Positions 7,163 through 13,889 of a stretch of DNA of 17,563 bases are shown in pieces (within the stretch, counting starts at the first letter, position 1; each line of letters starts with the position of its first letter). The DNA comes from Pseudomonadota bacterium (GTDB lineage: Bacteria; Myxococcota_A; Polyangia; Fen-1088). A program made the position numbers and the translations under genes. Where the stretch lies: contig JAEXQJ010000077.1 in NCBI GenBank assembly GCA_023438785.1, positions 1 to 17,563 on the forward strand. Direction: 5' to 3'. The notes below the pieces were generated by a model, which was given only the letters and a program-made list of their open reading frames with translations, was not told the DNA's origin and ran no database searches.

Positions 7163-7804
7163 TCAATAGATCAGCACCAAGCCATAGCTCGCGGCGCATG
7201 GAATCTCCGACGGGGACGCCGTGCCGCCGATGGGATAGACATCCCAACCCACCCGACTCGCCATGGTGAATACGTCCATGCCGGCACACTCCATAGCGCC
7301 GCGGGCCTTGGATGGATGCCGGCAGGCGCCTCCCGGCACCAGGGCACTACACGGTTGGGTGGGACAGAACAGGTGCTTGCACGCCCCGCCGGCGAAACCG
7401 ACCGCGAAGTGGTAGCCGTCGTAGAAGGCCTTGCTCTCGATCTTCGTCACGATCTGATGCGTCTTCATCAGGCCGGCAGCCGTGCTGTTGCGGGCGACGG
7501 CCGGACCGGCGAACTCCTGGGCGGGCACCTCCAAGCGCGTGAAGATGCCGTATTGGTATTTGCTGACGATCTGGCGCACCTCATCGAGGTCCATGGCATG
7601 CGGCGGACAATGCGCATTGGTCCCATAGAACATGCACTTGGGATAGCTGCACTTGATCCTCACCCGCTCGTCGACCACCACCAGATCGCTCGTGATGATC
7701 TTGGCGTCGCTGGCGCCCAGCTCGTCGACGGCAAACTGACGATAGCTCTCCAGGTCGCGGAGGACTTCCTGTGTGTCGACCTTGTCTCGAATCTTGCGTA
7801 TCAC
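7163..7804 (-). CDS. DUF2284 cysteine-rich, probable metal- or Fe-S-binding protein
   Basis: A 213-residue cytoplasmic protein of the DUF2284 family, described only as predicted metal-binding. Two cysteine clusters are visible: KCSYPKCMFYGTNAHCPPHA (51-70; Cys52, Cys57, Cys66) and a second around residues 139-176 with Cys142, Cys147, Cys152, Cys161 and Cys173, containing GGACKHLFCP and PGGACRHPSKARGAMECAGMD; Cys203 lies near the C-terminus. The spacing suggests an iron-sulfur cluster or zinc. The start is GTG at 7802-7804: an in-frame TGA lies two codons upstream and a GGAGA ribosome site is six bases before it. It heads the set DUF2284, VOC, SDR and is divergent from the prenyltransferase gene, with 225 bp between the starts. 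Function unknown. Confidence 0.88.
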   Translation of the reverse strand: MIRKIRDKVDTQEVLRDLESYRQFAVDELGASDAKIITSDLVVVDERVRIKCSYPKCMFYGTNAHCPPHAMDLDEVRQIVSKYQYGIFTRLEVPAQEFAGPAVARNSTAAGLMKTHQIVTKIESKAFYDGYHFAVGFAGGACKHLFCPTQPCSALVPGGACRHPSKARGAMECAGMDVFTMASRVGWDVYPIGGTASPSEIPCAASYGLVLIY

Positions 7805-8029
7805 GAATCATCTCCATCCCGGCAAGGGCTCGGCCCGACCTCGGCAAAATACCCGTGCGCTGGGCTGCCAACAACTCTCCACGTGCCGTGCGCAGCGGGA
7901 TGCCGCATGGCCCGGAGCCGTGGGGCCTGCCGAATTCCCCAGTGATCTTCCCGGAGCTGTGAGATTTCCGCCCGTCAAGGCCGCCATGTCTTGCCTCGGT
8001 TGCCACGGATGAGGTAGGCACCTCGCCGC
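7805..8029. promoter_or_regulatory. Divergent intergenic region, DUF2284 gene and prenyltransferase gene
   Basis: This 225-bp gap must hold the promoters for the minus-strand set and for the plus-strand prenyltransferase-NRPS-pab genes. I see no reliable -35/-10 pair and no operator I can name. Near the right end a small inverted repeat, GAGGT-aggc-ACCTC (8011-8024), includes the only SD-like sequence before the prenyltransferase ATG, 14 bases from it. No regulator gene is present in the window for this block. Confidence 0.5.
7811..7815 (-). promoter_or_regulatory. Ribosome binding site for the DUF2284 gene
   Basis: GGAGA on the minus strand with a six-base spacer to the GTG start. It decides the start codon, since an in-frame stop lies immediately upstream. 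Confidence 0.75.
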
Positions 8030-9190
8030 ATGAACTGGGACACCTCTGCCGAGGCACTCTACCGACGGGTTGTCGACCGCGTGCCTGCCCCGCAACGGGG
8101 TTTGGTCGAATCGCCCCTGCGCCGGGGCGCGGAAAGCCGTGCCGCCCGAAACGCGGCTGAGACCGTCACCGAAGCGGACGTCATCGTGGGCTTCTTCGAG
8201 ATCACGCCTGAGGCGTTCCACTCCCAGGTCGTCGCCAACCTCACCTCGCTGGGCATCGATTACGGCAAATACCTGAACGCGTCCCCGAGCCGGCCCGAAC
8301 GGAAGGCGGATCTCCCGGTCTTGCTGGCCGATCTTCGAACCATGAGCGCGGTCGCCGAGGTGCCCTTCGACGAGCCCAAGACCCGGGCCGTCATCGAGGC
8401 CTACGCCGAGTTCTTCCAGTCCGCTCCCGTGGCGATGCGCACGACGACCAAGCCCAAAGAGAGACGAGATCTCTCGGTCAGATACTTGGACATGCTGCGC
8501 AAGCATGATCCCGATCCGCTGGCCACGGCCTTGGCCAAGGGCTTCGTCAAGAACGACGGCCACCCCATCTATTCGTTCTACGAAGAGGCCAAAGAGCACT
8601 GTGGGGCCTTCGGATTCGGCGTGGATCTCAATGTGCGGAGTGGCTTCTCCAAGATTTGGATGGCCCCCGACGTGAGCCGCTCGACGCTGGATGTGGTATC
8701 GGCGCTACCGAGCCTTCCCCGGGGCGCACGGAACACGCGAGACCATTTCGCACGCCACGGCCTCGATTCCTTCGGGTTGTTCGGCTTCGACTTCGTCCAC
8801 CGGACGACCAACCTGTACTTCATGATCAAGCACCCCGAAGCGCCGCGGGACTACCGCGCGCTCCTCGCGGATCTGGCGTATCAACCCGATCTGCCCGAGG
8901 CACTCGACGCGTGCCGACCCGCCCACGTGCTCTACTACTCGTTCTCGTGGGACTCCGATCGCGCCGAACGGGTGTGCTTCGCCATCGTATGTGAGAACCG
9001 GCGGCAGATTCCGACGCACTTCGATCCGCTGATCGGCAAATGCGCGGCTGACTCCACCTTCATGAAGGGCGGAGAGAAGTGCATCTACAGCGTGGTCTGG
9101 GCGCCACGCGGTCACTACTTCAAGATCGACAACGACTACAGTGGGACGATGGCAACGGACCTGGTCGAGGCCGGCGTGGTGGGCGTGTAG
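8030..9190 (+). CDS. ABBA-type aromatic prenyltransferase (CloQ/NphB family) with N-terminal extension
   Basis: A soluble enzyme that joins an isoprenoid diphosphate to an aromatic acceptor. Similarity to NphB/CloQ is clear by eye: FVKNDGHPIYSF (172-183), VVSALPSLP (222-230), FARHGLDSFGLFGFDF (240-255) then NLYF (261-264), RVCFAIVCEN (314-323) and GHYFKIDNDY (361-370). Likely diphosphate-binding residues are Arg137, Lys208, Arg314 and Lys365. NphB Asp62, which binds magnesium, falls in the SVRYLD region (149-154) without an obvious equivalent, so a Mg-independent CloQ-like enzyme is likely. The family runs about 300-325 residues; this protein has 386, with about 90 extra at the N-terminus. 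Residues 48-83 of the extension show strong coding bias and so seem real, while the first 40 are less sure and the start could lie further in. The NRPS follows after 46 bp. The family is rare outside actinobacteria and fungi. The substrate is inferred to be PABA or a PABA derivative from the neighbours. Confidence 0.88.
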   Translation: MNWDTSAEALYRRVVDRVPAPQRGLVESPLRRGAESRAARNAAETVTEADVIVGFFEITPEAFHSQVVANLTSLGIDYGKYLNASPSRPERKADLPVLLADLRTMSAVAEVPFDEPKTRAVIEAYAEFFQSAPVAMRTTTKPKERRDLSVRYLDMLRKHDPDPLATALAKGFVKNDGHPIYSFYEEAKEHCGAFGFGVDLNVRSGFSKIWMAPDVSRSTLDVVSALPSLPRGARNTRDHFARHGLDSFGLFGFDFVHRTTNLYFMIKHPEAPRDYRALLADLAYQPDLPEALDACRPAHVLYYSFSWDSDRAERVCFAIVCENRRQIPTHFDPLIGKCAADSTFMKGGEKCIYSVVWAPRGHYFKIDNDYSGTMATDLVEAGVVGV

Positions 9191-9224
9191 GGGCCGACGC
9201 AGGACCGTTCCGAGCAGCAATCAG

Positions 9225-9229
9225 AAAGG
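9225..9229 (+). promoter_or_regulatory. Ribosome binding site for the NRPS gene
   Basis: AAAGG with a seven-base spacer to GTG at 9237. It supports that start over earlier in-frame codons, which would overlap the prenyltransferase gene and add non-conserved Arg/Trp-rich sequence. Confidence 0.65.
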
Positions 9230-9236
9230 CACGGCC

Positions 9237-12200
9237 GTGGCGCACAAGACAATCATCCCGGCGGTTCGACGTGGCAGCGAAGGAAACCCGCTCTCCTGGT
9301 TCCAGGAGCGGCTCTGGATCCTCAATCAGAAGAACCCCCACGACACGAGCTACAACATCCCGGTCGCCTTCCTCATCGAGGGCGCCCTCGACCCCTCCGC
9401 GCTGGCCCGCAGCCTGAGCGCCATCCTCGAGCGCCACGAGAATCTCCGCGCGCGTTTCGTCGCCGATCCGGGAAAGCCGCCGGCGCAGGTGGCCTCCCCG
9501 CCGCAGAAGCTGGAGCTCCCCGTGCTCTCGGTGCGGCCCGACGAGGTCGCGCGCTACGTAGCGGAGAACGCCGAGCACCGCTTCAACCTCGCGACCGGCC
9601 CCGTGGTCATCGCGCGGCTGCTGCGCCTGGCCTCCGACCGGCATGTGCTGCTGCTCAACGTCCACCACATCGTGGCCGATGGCTGGTCCATCGAGGGCAT
9701 CCTGTTCGCCGAGCTGCAGAGGTTCTACCAAGCCTTCTGCGAGAACACCCAGCCCGACGTGCCGCCGCTGCCCATCCAGTACAGCGACTTCGCGGCTTGG
9801 CAGCGCAAGCAGGACATCTCCGACCACGTCGCGTATTGGCGCGACAGCCTGCTCGATTACGAGGGCGCGCTGGAGCTGCCGACCGACTACCTTCGCCGCC
9901 CGACCTCGGGTGAGCAGAGCGCGACCTTCGTCCATCGCTATAGCAGCGAGTTCTCCGCCGAGCTCGATCGCTTCTCGCAGAGGCACAACGCCACCTTGTT
10001 CATGTCGCTGCTGGCCGGCCTGTCGTTGGTCGCAGGCAGGTACACGGGCAAGCAGGACGTGTGCATCGGCACGACCACCTCGGGGCGTCCGCTTCCCGAG
10101 TTGGAGGGGCTGATCGGCTTCTTCATCAACATCCTGCCGTTGCGCGTCCGGCTCGATGAACGTTGGTCCGTGCGCGAATATATGGCCGAGGTTCGCAAGC
10201 TAGCCGTGGCCGGGTTCGAGCATCAGGCCGTGCCCTTCGAGCGCATCCTGCAGTCGCTGGGCATCGCGCAGGGCGGGAAGGGCGCCGCCTTGGTGCCGCT
10301 CATCGTCCGCCATCAGAATTTTCCGCACACGCGCATGGATAAGGCCATGCCCGGCGGGGTGCGGTTCAGCCCCTACGCGCCGGAGGCGACGGGGGACGAT
10401 TCGAACGTCGTGAGGAGCGCCCGGGCCCGCTGCGAAGTGGAGCTCTCCTATACTGGCAACCGCGACCGCCTGGAGGTCGAGGCGGTGTACGCGGCCGACC
10501 TGTACCGCAAGCCCACCGTCGAGCGCCTGCTGGCTCACCACGAGCAGGTGCTGCGAGCCATGTTCGAGGATGACAGCCGCACGGTGGGCGAGTTGGCCAT
10601 GCTCAGCCGGGCGGAGATCCACCGGCTCTGCGTCGAGCACAACCAAAGCCTGCCCGGCTCGTCCCGCCAGTCCACCTTCGTCGAGCGCTTCGACGAGCAG
10701 GTGCAGCGCACGCCCGAGAAGACCGCGTGCATCGATCGTTCCGGTCCCCTGACCTACCGGGCGCTGGCCGGGCAAGCCAACCGCCTGGCCCACGCCCTGG
10801 CCGGCAAGGGCATCGGGCGCGGCGACGTGGTGGGCGTGTGCCTCGAGCGGAGCGCGGCGGTTCTGGCCAGCTACCTGGCGATCTGGAAGGCCGGCGCCGC
10901 GTACGTGCCCCTGGATCCCTCGTATCCGGAGTCCTACCTGGGGCAGATCACCGCCGACGCCGCGCCGAAACTTGTCATCGGCACGCTGGCCACGCTGGAC
11001 AAGCTCCGGGTCGACCGCGCGCACGGCTTGGCCCTGGACGGCGAGGCGGATGCCCTCGCGGCGTTCCCCGACACCGCTCCCCGGGCGCCTGCCGATCCAT
11101 CCGCGCTGGCGTACATCATGTACACCTCGGGCTCGACCGGCCTTCCCAAGGGAGCCAGGGTGCGGCACCGGCAGCTCATCAACTGGCTGGGCAGCATCGA
11201 AGCCAACTGGCCCTTTGAGGCGGGCGACATCGTGGGGCAGAAGACGACCATCGCGTTCGCGCCCGCCGTGAAGGAGCTCTTCGCCGGGTTGCTCAACGGC
11301 ACGCCCCAGGTCTTCATCGAGGGCCCGGTCGTGCAGGACACGTCGGCCTTCGTGGCGGCGTTGGCCCGACACGGGATCACGCGCCTCAACCTGGTCCCCT
11401 CGCACCTCGAGTCCGTCCTCAAGTACCTGGAGAGATCGCAGTCGACGCTACCCGCGCTGCGCATGTGCATCACGGCCGGGGAGCCACTCACGGCCGAGCA
11501 GGTGACGAGCTTCCGAGTCGTTCTGCCCCACGCGCGCCTCATCAACAACTACGGCTGTACCGAGCTCAACGACATCACGTACTACGACACGGCGGAGTTC
11601 GACGGCAACGAGGGCTTCGTGCCGGTGGGCAAGCCCATCCAGAACACGCGCCTGTACGTGCTCGATCGCGACAAGCGCCTGACCCCCGAGGGCGTGGCGG
11701 GCGAGCTCCACGTCTCGACGGTGGGCATTCCCGAGGGCTATCACAACCTGCCCGAGCTGAACGCCTCGCAGTTCATCCCCAACCCCTTCGACGACGGCAT
11801 CGGGGAGCGGCTGTTCAACACCGGCGACGTGGTCAGGCGACTGCCCGACGGCAACATCGAGTACATCGGGCGCTGGGACTTCCAGGTCAAGATCCGCGGA
11901 CAGCGGGTCGACGTGCGGCACGTGGAAAAGATCCTGGGCGAGTTCCCGGGCATCGGCCTGCGCGCCGTGGTTGGTGACGACAACCAACTCACCGCCTATT
12001 ACGTCCCCAGCACCCAGCAGCCCGTCGACATGGGCAGCCTGCGCCAGTTCCTACACGCCAAGCTGCCGCCCTTCATGGTCCCCGCGGCCGTCATCGCGGT
12101 CAAGGCGATGCCCCGTCTGCCCAACGGGAAACTCGACCGCCTGTCCCTGCAGCCCGAGCTCGGCCAACTGCAACAGAGCAGCGCCTACGAGCCGCCGACC

Positions 12201-13244
12201 ACCGATGTCGAGCGGGCTCTCGCGGCCATCTGGTCCGAGGTGCTCGGGGTTTCCAACGAGGAGATCGGCAAGAATTCGAACTTCTTCGAGATCGGCGGCG
12301 ACTCGTTGGCCGCCGCGCGCGTGGGGGCACACGTCAAGGAGAAGCTGGGCGCCGAGATTGGCATGACCCAGCTCTTCGAGCTGCCGAGGTTGGTGGACAT
12401 CGCCGAATGCGTGACCCAGGCGCGAGGCAGCGGCGGCAGCCTGGAGGGTCAGGAAGGTCCCCTGGTGACGGGCGAAGGCGACGGCGCGGCGGGCGAGTTG
12501 CTCAAGGGCAAGCTCGTCCTCATCACCGGCGCAAGTCGCGGCATCGGCAGCGCCACGGCCCGCCTGCTGGCCCGCCACGGCGCCAAGGTGGCGATCAACT
12601 ACCTCAGCAACCAGGCGCGCGCCCTGCGGGTCAAGGAACTCATCGAATCCGAGGGTGGCGTGGCCGAGATCTTCCAAGGCGACGTCACCGAAGCCGAGCA
12701 GGCCACGCGCCTGGTGGACAGCGTGCGGGAGAAGCTCGGCGAGATCGATGTCCTGGTCTCCAACGCCGCCATCGGCTTCAAGATGCGCTCGTTCTTGGAC
12801 TACGAGTGGGCCGACTTCCAGCGCAAGCTCGACGGTGAAATCAGGTCCATGTTCTACCTGTGCAAGGCCGTCGCGCCGCACATGATCCAGCGGGGCAAGG
12901 GCAGCATCATCGCCGTGTCGAGCAGCATGTCGAGGACCTGGGGCAACGGCTTCATCGCCCACAGCACGGCCAAGTCCGCGCTGGACTCCTTCGTGCGCTC
13001 GCTGGCCTGCGAGCTGGGGCCGGAGGGCATCCGCGTGAACACCGTCGCGCCGGGACTCATCCTCACGGACGCCACGGCGAATCTCTCGCCCTACGTGAAG
13101 GACGCGGCCTCGGCCCGCTGCCCGCTTCGGCGCAACGGCGTGCCCCGCGACGTGGCGGGGGCGGTGCTCTTCCTGGCCAGCGACCTGTCGCAGTACATGA
13201 CCGGCACCTATTTGCCCGTCGATGGTGGATTTACGATGCTTTAA
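9237..13244 (+). CDS. Single-module NRPS (C-A-T) fused to FabG-like SDR; adenylation domain probably PABA-specific
   Basis: A 1335-residue synthetase from the GTG start. C domain, about 17-470: LSWFQERLW, intact HHIVADG (143-149, His144 and Asp148 catalytic), YSDFAAWQR, LIGFFINILPLR. A domain, about 480-970: YTSGSTGLPKG (629-639), NNYGCTE (770-776), LFNTGD, A10 lysine Lys965 in PNGKLD. Specificity positions aligned to GrsA by eye are A675, P676, K679, N718, I745, A747, N771, D779, I780, K965. Loss of the usual Asp at the first position argues against an alpha-amino acid and for an aryl acid. T domain: GGDSLA with phosphopantetheine Ser1023. From about 1090 to the end, one classical SDR domain: TGASRGIG (1097-1104), SNAA, Ser1229, then HSTAK (1242-1246), so the catalytic Tyr is replaced by His1242. 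There is no thioesterase and no extended-SDR thioester reductase. PabA and PabBC encoded downstream supply the likely PABA substrate. Confidence 0.93.
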   Translation: MAHKTIIPAVRRGSEGNPLSWFQERLWILNQKNPHDTSYNIPVAFLIEGALDPSALARSLSAILERHENLRARFVADPGKPPAQVASPPQKLELPVLSVRPDEVARYVAENAEHRFNLATGPVVIARLLRLASDRHVLLLNVHHIVADGWSIEGILFAELQRFYQAFCENTQPDVPPLPIQYSDFAAWQRKQDISDHVAYWRDSLLDYEGALELPTDYLRRPTSGEQSATFVHRYSSEFSAELDRFSQRHNATLFMSLLAGLSLVAGRYTGKQDVCIGTTTSGRPLPELEGLIGFFINILPLRVRLDERWSVREYMAEVRKLAVAGFEHQAVPFERILQSLGIAQGGKGAALVPLIVRHQNFPHTRMDKAMPGGVRFSPYAPEATGDDSNVVRSARARCEVELSYTGNRDRLEVEAVYAADLYRKPTVERLLAHHEQVLRAMFEDDSRTVGELAMLSRAEIHRLCVEHNQSLPGSSRQSTFVERFDEQVQRTPEKTACIDRSGPLTYRALAGQANRLAHALAGKGIGRGDVVGVCLERSAAVLASYLAIWKAGAAYVPLDPSYPESYLGQITADAAPKLVIGTLATLDKLRVDRAHGLALDGEADALAAFPDTAPRAPADPSALAYIMYTSGSTGLPKGARVRHRQLINWLGSIEANWPFEAGDIVGQKTTIAFAPAVKELFAGLLNGTPQVFIEGPVVQDTSAFVAALARHGITRLNLVPSHLESVLKYLERSQSTLPALRMCITAGEPLTAEQVTSFRVVLPHARLINNYGCTELNDITYYDTAEFDGNEGFVPVGKPIQNTRLYVLDRDKRLTPEGVAGELHVSTVGIPEGYHNLPELNASQFIPNPFDDGIGERLFNTGDVVRRLPDGNIEYIGRWDFQVKIRGQRVDVRHVEKILGEFPGIGLRAVVGDDNQLTAYYVPSTQQPVDMGSLRQFLHAKLPPFMVPAAVIAVKAMPRLPNGKLDRLSLQPELGQLQQSSAYEPPTTDVERALAAIWSEVLGVSNEEIGKNSNFFEIGGDSLAAARVGAHVKEKLGAEIGMTQLFELPRLVDIAECVTQARGSGGSLEGQEGPLVTGEGDGAAGELLKGKLVLITGASRGIGSATARLLARHGAKVAINYLSNQARALRVKELIESEGGVAEIFQGDVTEAEQATRLVDSVREKLGEIDVLVSNAAIGFKMRSFLDYEWADFQRKLDGEIRSMFYLCKAVAPHMIQRGKGSIIAVSSSMSRTWGNGFIAHSTAKSALDSFVRSLACELGPEGIRVNTVAPGLILTDATANLSPYVKDAASARCPLRRNGVPRDVAGAVLFLASDLSQYMTGTYLPVDGGFTML

Positions 13245-13298
13245 CAATGCGAGCCGCCGTGATGCCGTAGCCTGGACGCCCGACAGAGAAGTGGCCGC

Positions 13299-13889
13299 AT
13301 GACCTCGACGTTACTTGTGCTCGACAACTACGACTCGTTCACCTTCAACCTCGTGCAGATGTTCCGGGCCTATCCGCTCGCCATCTCCGTGATTCGCGCC
13401 GACAAGATCAGCGTGGCGGAGGTCGCGCGGCGACGGCCCGACTACATCGTGGTCAGTCCCGGGCCGAAGGATCCCGCGGCGGCGGGAATCTCGGTGGAGC
13501 TGATCGCGAAGCTGCATCGGGAGATCCCCATCTTCGGCGTGTGCCTCGGCATGCAATCCATGAACGAGGCCTTTGGCGGCAGCACGGTCCGCGCGCCTTT
13601 GCCCATGCACGGCAAGACGAGCGCGGTCCACCATGAACAGCGCAGCGTCTTCGCCGGACTGCCCAACCCGGTCAAGGTGGCCCGCTATCATTCCCTGGCG
13701 GTGACCAACGTGCACCCGGACCTCGAGGTCACGGCGCGCACCGCGGACGGCGTCATCATGGGCCTCGCCCATCGCGCCTGTCCCCTGCACGGCGTTCAGT
13801 TCCACCCCGAGAGCTTCCTGACCGAGCACGGGTTTCCCATGATCGAAAACTTCCTCAAGACCGGCCCGCTCCGCTGCGAGTTGCGATGA
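13299..13889 (+). CDS. pabA: Aminodeoxychorismate synthase glutamine amidotransferase subunit
   Basis: Releases ammonia from glutamine for the PabB part encoded next. The 196-residue class I amidotransferase has LDNYDSFTFNLVQ (8-20), nucleophile Cys82 in FGVCLGMQ, and His169/Glu171 in VQFHPESFLTEHG. PabA and TrpG are alike in sequence; the adjacent PabB-type partner decides for PabA here. AGAGAAG lies 8 bases before the ATG. It follows the NRPS by 54 bp, and its TGA overlaps the PabBC ATG by 4 nt (ATGA), so the two subunits are coupled. The position inside a prenyltransferase/NRPS set suggests a pathway-dedicated PABA supply rather than only the folate gene. Confidence 0.93.
   Translation: MTSTLLVLDNYDSFTFNLVQMFRAYPLAISVIRADKISVAEVARRRPDYIVVSPGPKDPAAAGISVELIAKLHREIPIFGVCLGMQSMNEAFGGSTVRAPLPMHGKTSAVHHEQRSVFAGLPNPVKVARYHSLAVTNVHPDLEVTARTADGVIMGLAHRACPLHGVQFHPESFLTEHGFPMIENFLKTGPLRCELR

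Noticed and set aside
8030..9190. Membrane UbiA-type prenyltransferase
   Set aside because: There are no membrane segments and no Asp-rich NDxxD/DxxxD motifs, and the similarity is to soluble ABBA enzymes.
12495..13244. SDR region as a separate fabG gene
   Set aside because: No stop or ribosome site separates it from the T domain. The linker is continuous in frame with good codon bias, so it is a fused domain.
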